Shown one piece after another: positions 13,844-22,117 of a DNA stretch of 26,084 bases. This DNA is from JBEAOO01 sp041164825. Lineage in GTDB: Bacteria > Pseudomonadota > Gammaproteobacteria > Burkholderiales > Burkholderiaceae_C. Made by a program: the position numbers and the translations under genes. The stretch is taken from assembly GCA_041164825.1 (NCBI GenBank), contig JBEAOO010000295.1, positions 1-26,084 of the forward strand. Direction: 5' to 3'. The notes beneath the pieces are model-generated. The model was not told the DNA's origin and ran no database searches. It was given only the letters and a program-made list of their open reading frames with translations. How positions within the stretch are numbered: position 1 is the first letter of the stretch; the number at the start of each line of letters is the position of its first letter.

Positions 13844-15997
13844 ATGAACCGCGTGCTGCGTTTGCCTGGGGTCGATGCCTTGCGGCTGCCGACCCACATC
13901 CCGCTCGGCCTGCGGGTGTTTTTTCGCGGTGCGTTTTTGCTGCTCGCGCTGGTGACGGTGGCGCTGGCGGTGTCGGTGTTGCAAGACGAAAAGCAGCGCA
14001 GCTGGCGCAACTACCAAACGGGTTTTGCCAAGACCCAAGCGCAGCTGGTGAGCCGCTTGCGCCACCCGGCCGGGCAGCTGGCGCTGCTCAACCCGAGCGT
14101 GCGTGCCACGCCATCGGGTGGCGCGCTGCACCCGCTGCTGCTGCCCTTTGCCGCCATCGATTTCGACGACAAGGCCAAGGCCCAGCAGGCGGTCGAAATG
14201 GCCGGCTGCCTGGCGCAATATGGCGATGAGGCCAGCCTGTGCGTGGCGGTGGGCAGCAACCCCCTGGCGGGTGGTTTCATCTACACCGTGGGCAGCTTTG
14301 CCAGCGGTGAACTGGTGGCCCGCGAATTGGGCGAGCTCGACCTCAGCCGCGCCCACCGCGTGCGCGTGACCGTGACCTTGCGTGGCCAGACCTGGCGCTG
14401 GCTGGCGCCGTTTGAAGCCAGCGGCGTGGCCGCGGGCGCGGTGCGCGGGCGGCTCACCGGTTTCACCGAGGCCGCTGATGGGCAGACCGCCGATCGGCCG
14501 GTGCGCGACTTCCGCGGCTGGCTGTGGCAAGACGCGCGCTGCCTGGAGGCCGACTCGCGCCCCGATTGCGCGCGCCGATCGTTTTTTTCGCTGCGTTTGC
14601 CGGTCGAGATTTTTCGCGATGAGTTGCTGGCGCAGCGCGGCAAGCTGGTGTGGCCGCCGGCCGATCTCGACCGCATCGACGTGCGCCTGCAGGTCTTGCC
14701 ACCGGGCGCCGATGCAGCGCCGCTGTTTGACAGTTCGCAGCCCGGCGCCAGCGCGCCGTTTGCTTTGAACGAGCTCAGCAGTTTGCTGCAACCGGGCGAG
14801 CGCTTGCGCATTGCTCGGCACAGCGCGACGGGCAATGCGCCGGTGATTGAGTTGAACGGCGTGGACGACCGCAGCCAGCCGATCTCGCCGTGGATGGACG
14901 CACTGATCCGCAAACTGCCGGTGGACGGTTTTGACCAAGCGCTGGCCGCCACCGACAGCGTGAGCACGCCCACGGGTCGCTTTGATGTGACGCTCACCGG
15001 CGATGTGCGCGAGGTCAACCGTGCGCTCAGCCGGGTGGCCACGCGGGTGGGCTGGCTGGTGGGCGCGCTGCTGGCCGCCATTGGCCTCACCTGGGCTGCG
15101 ATCGAGTTGCGGGTGATCCGCCGCATCACCGTGTTGACCCGGCGCGCCGCGGCGGTGCGGCGCAGTGTGCAGGGTGCTGCGGTGCCCGGCCCGGGCAACG
15201 GCGAGATCGCCATTGACGTGGCCGACCTGCGGGGCCGCGATGAACTTGGCCTGCTGGCGGGCACCCTGGGCGACCTGCTGCAGCGGGTGAACGAGGACGT
15301 GCGGCGCGACCGCATTCGCGTGGCGCAAGAGCAGGACCAATGGCACGCGGTGGGCCACGAAATCATGTCGCCCTTGCAGTCGCTGATGGTGCTGCACGCC
15401 GACCCGTCCGACCCGAGCCACCGCTACATCCACCGCATGCAGCAAGCGGTGCGCGTGCTCTACGGCCAGGCCTCGCCCGCCGAAGCGTTTGAGGCCACCA
15501 CGCTGGGCGTGGACGCGCTCGACCTGGACGCATTTTTGAGCGACGTGGCGCTCAATGCCCCGCATGCGGGCATCAGCAACGTGCTCTACGCGCCCGCAGG
15601 CCAGCCGGTTCGCGTCAAGGCCGACGCCTATGCCTTGGAAGACGTGGTGACCCACGTGTTGCGCAATGCCGAGCGCTTTCGCCCTGCGGGCAGCGCCATC
15701 ACCTTGACCTTGGGCGTGGACGCCGGCCAGGCCGAGGTACGCATCCACAACACGGGCCCCGCAATTCCGGCCGAGTTGCTGGCGCGCATCTTTGAGTACG
15801 GCGTGTCGGAGGCCACATCCCTAGAGGGCCCGAGCAGCATGGCCTCTGGCGCTGCTGCCCCTCCAAGCGAGGCGGCTTCGCACCGCGGCCAAGGCTTGTT
15901 CGTGGCCCGCACCTGGATGGCCAAGATGGGCGGCACGGTGACCGCGCACAACGAGGCCGACGGCGTGAGTTTTGTCTTGCGCTTGGTCTGCGCCTGA
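13844..15997 (+). CDS. Membrane sensor histidine kinase
   Basis: The 717-residue kinase has TM1 at about residues 24-46, a long periplasmic region of roughly 350 residues with no domain I recognise, and TM2 at about 401-424 (GWLVGALLAAIGLTWAA). A HAMP-like linker follows, then a HisKA-like helix with phospho-acceptor His505 in AVGHEIMSPLQSL. The HATPase domain has the N-box (VLRNAERF), a G1 box reading HNTGPAIP (Asn instead of Asp in the usual DxG) and the G2 box GQGLFVART. A Ser/Ala/Pro-rich stretch of about 20 residues sits in the ATP lid just before G2. It is paired with the response regulator 34 bp upstream. The signal is unknown. Confidence 0.9.
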   Translation: MNRVLRLPGVDALRLPTHIPLGLRVFFRGAFLLLALVTVALAVSVLQDEKQRSWRNYQTGFAKTQAQLVSRLRHPAGQLALLNPSVRATPSGGALHPLLLPFAAIDFDDKAKAQQAVEMAGCLAQYGDEASLCVAVGSNPLAGGFIYTVGSFASGELVARELGELDLSRAHRVRVTVTLRGQTWRWLAPFEASGVAAGAVRGRLTGFTEAADGQTADRPVRDFRGWLWQDARCLEADSRPDCARRSFFSLRLPVEIFRDELLAQRGKLVWPPADLDRIDVRLQVLPPGADAAPLFDSSQPGASAPFALNELSSLLQPGERLRIARHSATGNAPVIELNGVDDRSQPISPWMDALIRKLPVDGFDQALAATDSVSTPTGRFDVTLTGDVREVNRALSRVATRVGWLVGALLAAIGLTWAAIELRVIRRITVLTRRAAAVRRSVQGAAVPGPGNGEIAIDVADLRGRDELGLLAGTLGDLLQRVNEDVRRDRIRVAQEQDQWHAVGHEIMSPLQSLMVLHADPSDPSHRYIHRMQQAVRVLYGQASPAEAFEATTLGVDALDLDAFLSDVALNAPHAGISNVLYAPAGQPVRVKADAYALEDVVTHVLRNAERFRPAGSAITLTLGVDAGQAEVRIHNTGPAIPAELLARIFEYGVSEATSLEGPSSMASGAAAPPSEAASHRGQGLFVARTWMAKMGGTVTAHNEADGVSFVLRLVCA

Positions 15998-16050
15998 GGC
16001 CGAGCACCGGCCCGCTGGGGTCAGTTCAGCTCGGCTCACTTCAGTTCCGC

Positions 16051-17091
16051 TCAACGCTGCGCCTTCAGCGCCTGCGCCGCCTCGGTCACCAGCGCCGGGC
16101 CTTGGTAGATGAAGCCGGTGTAGATCTGCACCAGGTTGGCCCCGGCGTCGATCTTGCTGCGCGCATCGGCGCCGCTCATCACGCCGCCCACGCCAATGAT
16201 GGGGTAAGCGCTGCCGAGTGCTGCGCGCAGCTGGCGGATCACGGTGTTGCTGGCGGCCAGCACAGGCGCGCCCGAGAGGCCGCCGGTTTCTTCGGCATGC
16301 GCCATGCCCTGAACAGCCGTGCGGCTGAGCGTGGTGTTGGTGGCGATCACGCCGTCGATGCCGTTCTTTTGCAGCGTGTGGGCGATCACGGCCACTTGCG
16401 CTTCGTCCAGGTCGGGCGCGATTTTCACGAACATGGGCACGTTGCGGCCGTGCTCGGTGGCGAGCTGCTGCTTGCGGGTTTGCAGCGCGCTGAGCAGGGC
16501 ATCGAGTGCCGCGTCGCTTTGCAGCGAGCGCAGGTTCTGCGTGTTGGGGCTGGAGATGTTGATGGTCACGTAGTCGGCGTGCGGGTACACACCGGCCAAG
16601 CCGATCAGGTAATCGTCGGCCGCGCGCTCGATCGGCGTGACGGCGTTTTTGCCAATGTTCAGGCCCAGGATGCCGCCTTGCTGGCGAAAGCGCGCCTTCT
16701 GCACATTGGCCAGGAAGGCATCGAGGCCCTCGTTGTTGAAGCCCAGTCGGTTGATGAGTGCGTTGGCTTCGGGCAGGCGGAACATGCGCGGCTTGGGGTT
16801 GCCGGGCTGGCCCTTCGGCGTCACGGTGCCCACTTCAATGAAACCGAAGCCGAGTGCGGCCAGGCCGTCGATGCAGCGGCCGTTTTTGTCCAGCCCCGCG
16901 GCCAGGCCCACTTTGTTGGGGAATCGGAGGCCGGCCACCGTGACAGGGTCGTCCACGCGGGTCTGCGCGATCGCGCACATCAGCGGCGTGCGCTGGATGC
17001 GGGCCAGGGTGGACAGGGTCAGATCGTGCGCTTGCTCGGGGTCGAGGCTGAACAGAATCGGGCGGGTGAGGGCGTACGGGACAAAGGCCAT
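16051..17091 (-). CDS. pyrD: Dihydroorotate dehydrogenase (quinone), class 2
   Basis: The 346-residue protein catalyses dihydroorotate to orotate with a quinone acceptor at the inner membrane, the fourth step of pyrimidine synthesis. The N-terminal helices of class 2 enzymes are present (PYALTRPILFSLDPEQAHDL), followed by the FMN barrel: VGLAAGLDKNG, GFIEVGTVTPKGQPGNPKPR, INRLGFNN, and NISSPNTQNLRSLQ, which holds the catalytic serine (Ser180-Ser181 region). VKIAPDLD, ATNTT and GVGGVMSG complete the FMN site. The length agrees with E. coli PyrD (336). The ATG at 17091 starts MAFVPYALTR. It is divergent from rpiA with 48 bp between the starts, so the promoters must lie close together or overlap coding sequence. 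Confidence 0.97.
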   Translation of the reverse strand: MAFVPYALTRPILFSLDPEQAHDLTLSTLARIQRTPLMCAIAQTRVDDPVTVAGLRFPNKVGLAAGLDKNGRCIDGLAALGFGFIEVGTVTPKGQPGNPKPRMFRLPEANALINRLGFNNEGLDAFLANVQKARFRQQGGILGLNIGKNAVTPIERAADDYLIGLAGVYPHADYVTINISSPNTQNLRSLQSDAALDALLSALQTRKQQLATEHGRNVPMFVKIAPDLDEAQVAVIAHTLQKNGIDGVIATNTTLSRTAVQGMAHAEETGGLSGAPVLAASNTVIRQLRAALGSAYPIIGVGGVMSGADARSKIDAGANLVQIYTGFIYQGPALVTEAAQALKAQR

Positions 17092-17139
17092 GGTCGGATG
17101 GGGTGCGGCGCGGCTCGCAGCGCCAAGTAGCAGGGGATA

Positions 17140-17829
17140 ATGACGCCATTGTCTCAAAGAGCTTTTGGAATGACGCAAGACGAACTCAAGGCCCTCGTGG
17201 GGCAAGCTGCGCTGCAATATGTGGTGCCCGGCCAACTGGTGGGCGTGGGCACGGGCTCGACCGTGAATTGTTTTATCGATGCGCTGGCGTCGATGAAAGA
17301 CCGCATTGCCGGCGCCGTGTCGAGCAGCGACAAGAGCACCGCGCGCCTGCAGGCACTGGGCATCACTGTGGTCGACAGCAACGCGGTGGAGCGCATCCCG
17401 GTCTACATCGACGGTGCCGACGAGATCGACCCGACGGGCTGCATGATCAAGGGCGGTGGCGCCGCACTCACGCGCGAAAAAATCGTCGCCGACTTGGCCG
17501 AGCGTTTTGTGTGCATCGCCGATGAATCCAAGCGCGTGGCCGTGATGGGCCGCTTTCCGTTGCCGATCGAGGTGATCCCGATGGCTGCGGCGCAGATTGC
17601 CCGTCACGTGGCCAAGCTGGGCGGCGATGCCCAGCTGCGCGCCGGTGTGGTGACCGACAACGGCAACCACATTCTTGATGTGCGCGGCCTGGCCATCACC
17701 GACCCGGTGGCGCTGGAGCGCGAGATCAACCAGTGGCCCGGTGTGGTCACCAATGGCATCTTTGCGCGCAACAAGGCGGCGGTGTGCCTGCTGGGCACGC
17801 CGGCCGGTGTGACGACCTTGAACTATTGA
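17140..17829 (+). CDS. rpiA: Ribose-5-phosphate isomerase A
   Basis: RpiA interconverts ribose-5-phosphate and ribulose-5-phosphate in the pentose phosphate pathway. The 229-residue protein has VGVGTGSTVNCFIDAL (phosphate-binding loop), the catalytic-site sequence YIDGADEID, KGGGAALTREKI and the C-terminal FARNKAAVCLLGT. Two starts are plausible. ATG 17140 has AGGGGAT a few bases upstream. ATG 17170 gives MTQDELKALVGQAALQYV, which coincides with the E. coli N-terminus, and has AAAGAG at about 9 nt. The longer form is listed because of its ribosome-binding site; the extra ten residues are not conserved. It is divergent from pyrD. Confidence 0.95.
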   Translation: MTPLSQRAFGMTQDELKALVGQAALQYVVPGQLVGVGTGSTVNCFIDALASMKDRIAGAVSSSDKSTARLQALGITVVDSNAVERIPVYIDGADEIDPTGCMIKGGGAALTREKIVADLAERFVCIADESKRVAVMGRFPLPIEVIPMAAAQIARHVAKLGGDAQLRAGVVTDNGNHILDVRGLAITDPVALEREINQWPGVVTNGIFARNKAAVCLLGTPAGVTTLNY

Positions 17830-17902
17830 GCACCTCTCGCACTGAACACCACGCACACGGAGCGCATGAGTCCATCCATGCCCGAACCATTTCATTGAAC
17901 CT

Positions 17903-17924
17903 GCCGGCAACATTTGCTGCCGGC
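17903..17924 (+). other. Hairpin between rpiA and the small lysine-rich protein gene
   Basis: GCCGGCA (17903-17909) and TGCCGGC (17918-17924) form a 7-bp stem with an 8-nt loop. No T-run follows, so it is not a typical intrinsic terminator. It lies about 20 bp upstream of the next start and about 10 bp before its AAGGAAGG ribosome-binding site, where it could affect translation or mRNA stability. Confidence 0.45.
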
Positions 17925-17943
17925 CCTGACCCAAGGAAGGCCC

Positions 17944-18144
17944 ATGGCCAAACCCAATTACTCGTTCGAAAAGCGCCAACGCGAGATGGCCAAGAAAAAG
18001 AAGAAAGAGGAGAAGTTGCGGGAAAAAGCCGGCCGCAAGGTGGGCGACCCCGAGGGTTTTGAGCCCGCTGACGATGCCGGTGATGCACCGGAAGCCGGCA
18101 GCGTGGAAGCCACCGGGCCCGGCGGGGCTGCAGGCGCGCCATGA
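17944..18144 (+). CDS. Small lysine-rich conserved protein, unknown function
   Basis: The 66-residue protein starts at ATG 17944 with a strong AAGGAAGG ribosome-binding site. The N-terminal half is very basic (MAKPNYSFEKRQREMAKKKK, then a further Lys/Glu run), while the C-terminal half is acidic and Gly/Ala/Pro-rich. Short proteins with this MAKPNYSFxKRQRE beginning recur in betaproteobacteria, from my knowledge of the group, but no function is assigned; a nucleic-acid or ribosome contact is a guess from charge alone. Its stop overlaps the start of the alpha/beta hydrolase gene (ATGA at 18141-18144), so the two are translationally coupled. Confidence 0.82.
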   Translation: MAKPNYSFEKRQREMAKKKKKEEKLREKAGRKVGDPEGFEPADDAGDAPEAGSVEATGPGGAAGAP

Positions 18145-19385
18145 GCACCCCGGGCAAGACGCCGCCCCGCGACCCGAGCCGCAGCGCCTCGGCAGCGCCG
18201 GCGTCTGGCCCGGCTGCTGAACCGGCCGATGAGACTGGCCCAGCACGAGCCGATGCCGCCGGCTCCGCCCTCAATGAGGGTTTTCAAAGCGGCACCTCCC
18301 ACCTGCAAGACCTGCATCACACCCTGAGCGGCCAAGCGTTTGAAGCCTGGCGTGCCATCCCCGGCCTGGGCCTGCCCACGCGCATGGTGCAGGGTGTGCA
18401 TGACGCCATCAGCCACAGCCTCTACGCCGCGGCCCGCCAAAGCGGCGGCGCGATGTGGACGATGGCCGACCGCGCCAACAACCTGGCCGCAGGCGCCGGC
18501 CAAGCGCCCGGCGCGCTCGGCGATGCCATGCAATCGGCCCTGCACGGCGCCGTGGCCGACATGGGCCAGGCGATGGCGCCGCAAATGGCGCTCTACCCCG
18601 ATGGCGATGCCAGCGGCACCCGCGCGCTGCAAGCGGCCGAGCTGGCGGCTGCGCGCGGCAAGGTGGTGGTGTTCATCCACGGCCTGGGCTGCGACGAGCG
18701 CAGCTGGCTGCTGCACCCCGAAACCTGGGCCAAAACCCCCTGGGCCGGCCAGGGCGACCACTACGGCGCGCTGCTGCACGCCGAGTGGGGCTACACGGCG
18801 CTTTACGCTCGCTACAACAGCGCCGTCAACATTGGCGAATGCGCACGCCAACTCGATGCACTGCTGGGCCAACTCAGCGCCAGCGGTGTGACCGAGCTGC
18901 TGCTGGTGGGCCACAGCATGGGCGGCTTGGTGGCGCGCGAGGCGTGTGAGCGTGCGGCCATGGCGCCTTCATCGTGGCTCGACCGGGTGAGCCTGGTGGT
19001 GGGCATCGGCTCGCCGCAACAAGGCGCGCCGCTGCACATGCTGGGCCAAGCGATGTCGGATGCGATGGCGCTGGGCCAGGGCAATGCGGCGCTCACGCGT
19101 TGGTTTGCCAACGCCACGGGCACAGCCCAACCGCCGCGCGAGATGCCGCCGCTGCGCTGGCTCACCGGCACCTTGGCCGACGGCGAGGCCGGCCCGCTGG
19201 CACCGCTGATGGCCCAGACTCTGGGCGACGGCTTGGTGACACCACCGGCACCCTTTGGCCCCAAAACCGCACAGCACGCCGACAACGATGTCGACCACGT
19301 GGAACTGGCTGGCATGGGCCACATGGCCATGCTCAACCACCCGCGCGTCTACGGCGTGTTGCGGCGCTGGTTGGGCGCGGCGTGA
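18141..19385 (+). CDS. Alpha/beta hydrolase (lipase/esterase-like) with helical N-terminal extension
   Basis: The protein has 414 residues. The first ~45 are Ala/Pro/Ser-rich, and about 45-165 are predicted helical and Ala/Gly-rich. The alpha/beta-hydrolase core starts at about residue 174: KVVVFIHGLG (oxyanion region, His180-Gly181), the nucleophile elbow GHSMGG with Ser259, a possible acid in the LGDGLVTPPAP segment, and a late His in LAGMGHMAMLNHPRVY. The arrangement resembles PGAP1-like esterases/lipases. No signal peptide is visible, so it is probably cytoplasmic; the substrate is unknown. The start overlaps the stop of the lysine-rich gene (ATGA). It converges with mnmC, with a hairpin between them. 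Confidence 0.85.
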   Translation: MSTPGKTPPRDPSRSASAAPASGPAAEPADETGPARADAAGSALNEGFQSGTSHLQDLHHTLSGQAFEAWRAIPGLGLPTRMVQGVHDAISHSLYAAARQSGGAMWTMADRANNLAAGAGQAPGALGDAMQSALHGAVADMGQAMAPQMALYPDGDASGTRALQAAELAAARGKVVVFIHGLGCDERSWLLHPETWAKTPWAGQGDHYGALLHAEWGYTALYARYNSAVNIGECARQLDALLGQLSASGVTELLLVGHSMGGLVAREACERAAMAPSSWLDRVSLVVGIGSPQQGAPLHMLGQAMSDAMALGQGNAALTRWFANATGTAQPPREMPPLRWLTGTLADGEAGPLAPLMAQTLGDGLVTPPAPFGPKTAQHADNDVDHVELAGMGHMAMLNHPRVYGVLRRWLGAA

Positions 19386-19386
19386 G

Positions 19387-19427
19387 CCGCTGAGGTCGCG
19401 CTCGCGTTGTGGGCGCGCCCTCAGCGG
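19387..19427. terminator. Hairpin between convergent hydrolase and mnmC genes
   Basis: CCGCTGAGG (19387-19395) and CCTCAGCGG (19419-19427) are exact reverse complements, and inner GCGC segments can extend the pairing. It starts 2 bp after the hydrolase stop and lies 24 bp from the mnmC stop. No T-run is present, so its action as a bidirectional terminator is an inference from position and stem strength. Confidence 0.55.
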
Positions 19428-19450
19428 GGGCCTTGCAATGCGGCTGGGTT

Positions 19451-21454
19451 TCAGCCCTGGCGGGTCGCCGGCCGGCAGGCAAAACGTGCCGGGTCGATCG
19501 CGTCGACCAAGCTGTTTTCCAGTGGCACCGGCTGGCCGCTGACTTGCGCGGCCAACACCTGTGCGGCGAGTGCCGACCAGGTGATGCCGCGCGAGCCCAG
19601 GCCGCTGATCACAAACAGGCCGGGCTCGCGCCCAACCTGGCGCGGGTGTTCGGGGGCGCGGTGTGCGCTGCCTGGGCTTGGCGTGGCGGGGGCGGCATTC
19701 ACCGCCCCTGCGGTGTGGTCCGCTGTGGTGATCTGCGACGCCGGTGTGGCGCAGGGCACCGCGCCCACCACCGGCAGCCGGTCGTCGCTGACCTGGCGCC
19801 AGCCCACGCGGCCGTGCCAGGGCGCGTCAGCCGGCCAGGGCTGGGTGTCGCTGCCCACCAAGCGCTGAAACTGCGACCAGTTGTGGATGTGATCGGCCTC
19901 GCGGACGGCGGGGTCGGCATCGTTGCGCTGGGCGGTGGCGCCAAACACGATCTCGCCCGCATGCTCGGGCAGCGCATAACCCGAGCCTGCCAAGGGCAGG
20001 GTCGTGTGGGGTGTCTCTCTGCGTGTGGGGACGATGCTGATTTGCCCGCGCACCGCCTCCACCGGCCACGCGGGCATGCCCAGCGATTGCAGCAGCGGCC
20101 ATGTCGCGCCGGCCAGCGCCACCACCAGCACCGGAGCGCGGGCGATCTCGGTGCCTGCGGCATCCCGTGCGCTCCACCCTCCGTCGAGGCGCTCGATGCG
20201 CGTCACCGTGTGGCCGCCCAGCCAAGTGCACAGATCGGCTGCGGCGTGCAGGTAGGCGCGGCACAGCGCCGCCGGGGGCAGCCAGCCGCCGCCAGGGTAG
20301 TGCCACGCGGGCGCAGGCAAGGGCCGGCCGGCGAGGGCTGAGGCGGCGTTGGCGTCCAACGCCTGCACGTGGCCCGCCGGCAAGCCCAGCCGCTCGATCA
20401 GCGCGTGCATCGCCCGGGCCTCGCCCTCAGGCGTCAGGCGCAGCAGGCCTTGGGGCGGTGGCAGGCCCAAGGCGGCATCGGGCGCCCATTGCCAGAGCAA
20501 GCGCTCCAGCATCAGCGCCGCAGCGCGGTTGAACCGGGCGTGCGTGCCGTCTTGGCCGTTGACCACGCCGTGGTACAGGCCGCCTGGGTTGCCCGAGGTT
20601 TCTTGCGCGGGCTGTGCGTGGTGATCGAGCACGGTGCTGCGCCAGCCGGCCTCGGCCAGCGCCCAGGCCGTGGCGCAACCGGCCAGACCACCGCCCAGGA
20701 TCAGCGCATGGCGCTCCGTGGGGGCGGGCGCTTGCGGTTGAAGCTGCCGCTTGGCGGTGCGGGTGCGCGGCGTGAAGCGCGGGGCGTAGCTTGCACGCAG
20801 GCCGGCATCGGGCGCCGCGTGGGCCGAGACGATCTCAAAGCCCGCGGTGCGGAGCGCCTGTGCCAAGGCATGGCGCTCCGCGTGGGCGCTGGCTGCCAGC
20901 CAAGTGCAATCCATCGCGCAGCCCGGCGCCGCCAAACGCGCCAGGGCTTTGAAGAGGCGCACTGCGCCTTGCCGCGCATCGGCGGCGATCACCGGCGGGG
21001 CGGTGCTCAGCACCACCGCGTCCAGCGGCGCATCCATCTCACGCAACCAGTCGCTGAGCGGGCCGGGCAGCAGCCACAGCGACACCCGGCCGTCGTCCAG
21101 CCGCAGGCGGTGCAGGTTGGGGGTGAAGCCGTCGGCAGGCCAGTGCGCAGCGAGCTCATGCGCCAACGCTGCGTGCGCCAGGCCGCGCTGCGCGGCCTCC
21201 ATGTTTGCGGCCAGCGGCAGGTGGGCGTCGGCCACGATGAAGGTGGCTGGGGTGTCGCTGGTGAGCGCCGGACCCGCCCCAGCGTCTGTCGCCTGTGCGT
21301 TGACGGCCCACGCATCGCGCCACGCCTGCCAGGCGACGAAGAACGCCCGGCCGTCGCCCCAGGCGTTGTGCAACTGCACGCGTGGCAGTGTCTGCGCCGG
21401 GGCAGTCCTCTCAGGCTGAGCAGTGCTGGGCAAATGCGGTGTCGGGTGGGTCAT
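19451..21454 (-). CDS. mnmC: MnmC: FAD-dependent cmnm5s2U34 oxidoreductase with a degenerate methyltransferase domain
   Basis: MnmC finishes the mnm5s2U34 modification of tRNA wobble uridine: the C-terminal FAD domain converts cmnm5 to nm5, and the N-terminal domain methylates nm5. In this 667-residue protein the FAD domain (about 248-660) is intact, with the dinucleotide fold LILGGGLAGCATAWAL (GGGLAG at 254-259), QETSGNPGGLYHG and the C-terminal GLGSRGITWSALAAQ. The N-terminal region (1-235) still aligns by FFVAWQAWRDA and FKALARLAAPG. However, the glycine-rich SAM loop usually reading ETGFGLGLNF is WGDGRAFF, and the usual LDGFAPARNPDMW motif is VLSTAPPVIAADAR. About 30 N-terminal residues are also missing. 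Only the oxidoreductase step is therefore expected. No strong ribosome-binding site precedes the ATG at 21454. Confidence 0.88.
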   Translation of the reverse strand: MTHPTPHLPSTAQPERTAPAQTLPRVQLHNAWGDGRAFFVAWQAWRDAWAVNAQATDAGAGPALTSDTPATFIVADAHLPLAANMEAAQRGLAHAALAHELAAHWPADGFTPNLHRLRLDDGRVSLWLLPGPLSDWLREMDAPLDAVVLSTAPPVIAADARQGAVRLFKALARLAAPGCAMDCTWLAASAHAERHALAQALRTAGFEIVSAHAAPDAGLRASYAPRFTPRTRTAKRQLQPQAPAPTERHALILGGGLAGCATAWALAEAGWRSTVLDHHAQPAQETSGNPGGLYHGVVNGQDGTHARFNRAAALMLERLLWQWAPDAALGLPPPQGLLRLTPEGEARAMHALIERLGLPAGHVQALDANAASALAGRPLPAPAWHYPGGGWLPPAALCRAYLHAAADLCTWLGGHTVTRIERLDGGWSARDAAGTEIARAPVLVVALAGATWPLLQSLGMPAWPVEAVRGQISIVPTRRETPHTTLPLAGSGYALPEHAGEIVFGATAQRNDADPAVREADHIHNWSQFQRLVGSDTQPWPADAPWHGRVGWRQVSDDRLPVVGAVPCATPASQITTADHTAGAVNAAPATPSPGSAHRAPEHPRQVGREPGLFVISGLGSRGITWSALAAQVLAAQVSGQPVPLENSLVDAIDPARFACRPATRQG

Positions 21455-21510
21455 GCGCGCGGTGGCAGGTGGCTGACGGGGGCAAGCGGCCGAGGCAGGG
21501 CAGAAACGAC

Positions 21511-21531
21511 AAAGGGCACCGAAGTGCCCTT
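21511..21531 (-). terminator. Hairpin terminator after efp
   Basis: Read on the minus strand, AAGGGCAC and GTGCCCTT pair perfectly around a TTCG tetraloop (21512-21531) and are followed by TGTCGTTTC, a weak T-rich tail. It lies 31 bp after the efp stop and before mnmC, so efp transcripts probably end here, at least in part. Confidence 0.75.
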
Positions 21532-21562
21532 GTGTGGTTCAACGCTGAGGCGCTGACGCCGC

Positions 21563-22117
21563 TCAGACGCGCTTGCGGTACTCGTGGGTGCGGGTGTCGA
21601 TTTCGATCTTGTCGCCGTTTTCCACAAAAATCGGCACCATGATCTCAAAGCCGGTGCCCACGATCTTGGACGGCTTCAGCACCTTGCCCGAGGTGTCGCC
21701 CTTGACGGCCGGGTCGGTTTCGATTTCGCGCACCACGCTGGTGGGCAGCTCGACCGAGATGGCCTTGCCGTCGTAGAACACCACTTCAACTTCCATGCCG
21801 TCTTGCAGGTAGTTGATGGCGTCGCCCATGTTTTCGGCTTCGATCTCGAACTGGTTGTACTCGGCGTCCATGAACGCGTACATCGGGTCAGCGAAGTACG
21901 AGTAGGTGCAGTCCTTCTTGTCCAAGATGATCTGGTCCATCTTGTCGTCGGCCTTGAAGACGGTTTCTTGGCCAAAGCCGTTCAGCAGGCTTTTCATCTT
22001 GATGCGCACGGTGGCGGCGCCACGGCCACCACGGCTGTATTCGGTCTTCAGCACGACCATCGGGTCCTTGCCCTGCATGATGACGTTGCCGGCGCGGAGT
22101 TCCTGTGCGAGTTTCAT
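21563..22117 (-). CDS. efp: Elongation factor P, Arg32 type
   Basis: EF-P binds stalled ribosomes between the P and E sites and promotes peptide bonds at proline stretches. The 184-residue length and sequence are standard (MKLAQELRAGNVI, AATVRIKMKSLLNGFGQETV, YSYFADPMYAFMDAEYNQFE, YRKRV). The residue at the tip of the modification loop is Arg32 in YSRGGRGAAT, not lysine, so this is the arginine-rhamnosylated class. The modifying enzyme gene earP lies directly upstream on the same strand (120 bp). The ATG at 22117 gives the known N-terminus; the longer open frame does not. A hairpin terminator follows the gene. Confidence 0.97.
   Translation of the reverse strand: MKLAQELRAGNVIMQGKDPMVVLKTEYSRGGRGAATVRIKMKSLLNGFGQETVFKADDKMDQIILDKKDCTYSYFADPMYAFMDAEYNQFEIEAENMGDAINYLQDGMEVEVVFYDGKAISVELPTSVVREIETDPAVKGDTSGKVLKPSKIVGTGFEIMVPIFVENGDKIEIDTRTHEYRKRV

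Noticed and set aside
13679..15748. 689-codon minus-strand open frame opposite the histidine kinase
   Set aside because: Low-complexity composition, no domain, and full overlap with a kinase that has all its catalytic motifs.
16000..16050. Short imperfect direct repeat (TTCAGCTCGGCTCAC / TTCAGTTCCGCTCA) between the kinase and pyrD
   Set aside because: Two imperfect copies only, too short to separate from chance in GC-rich sequence.
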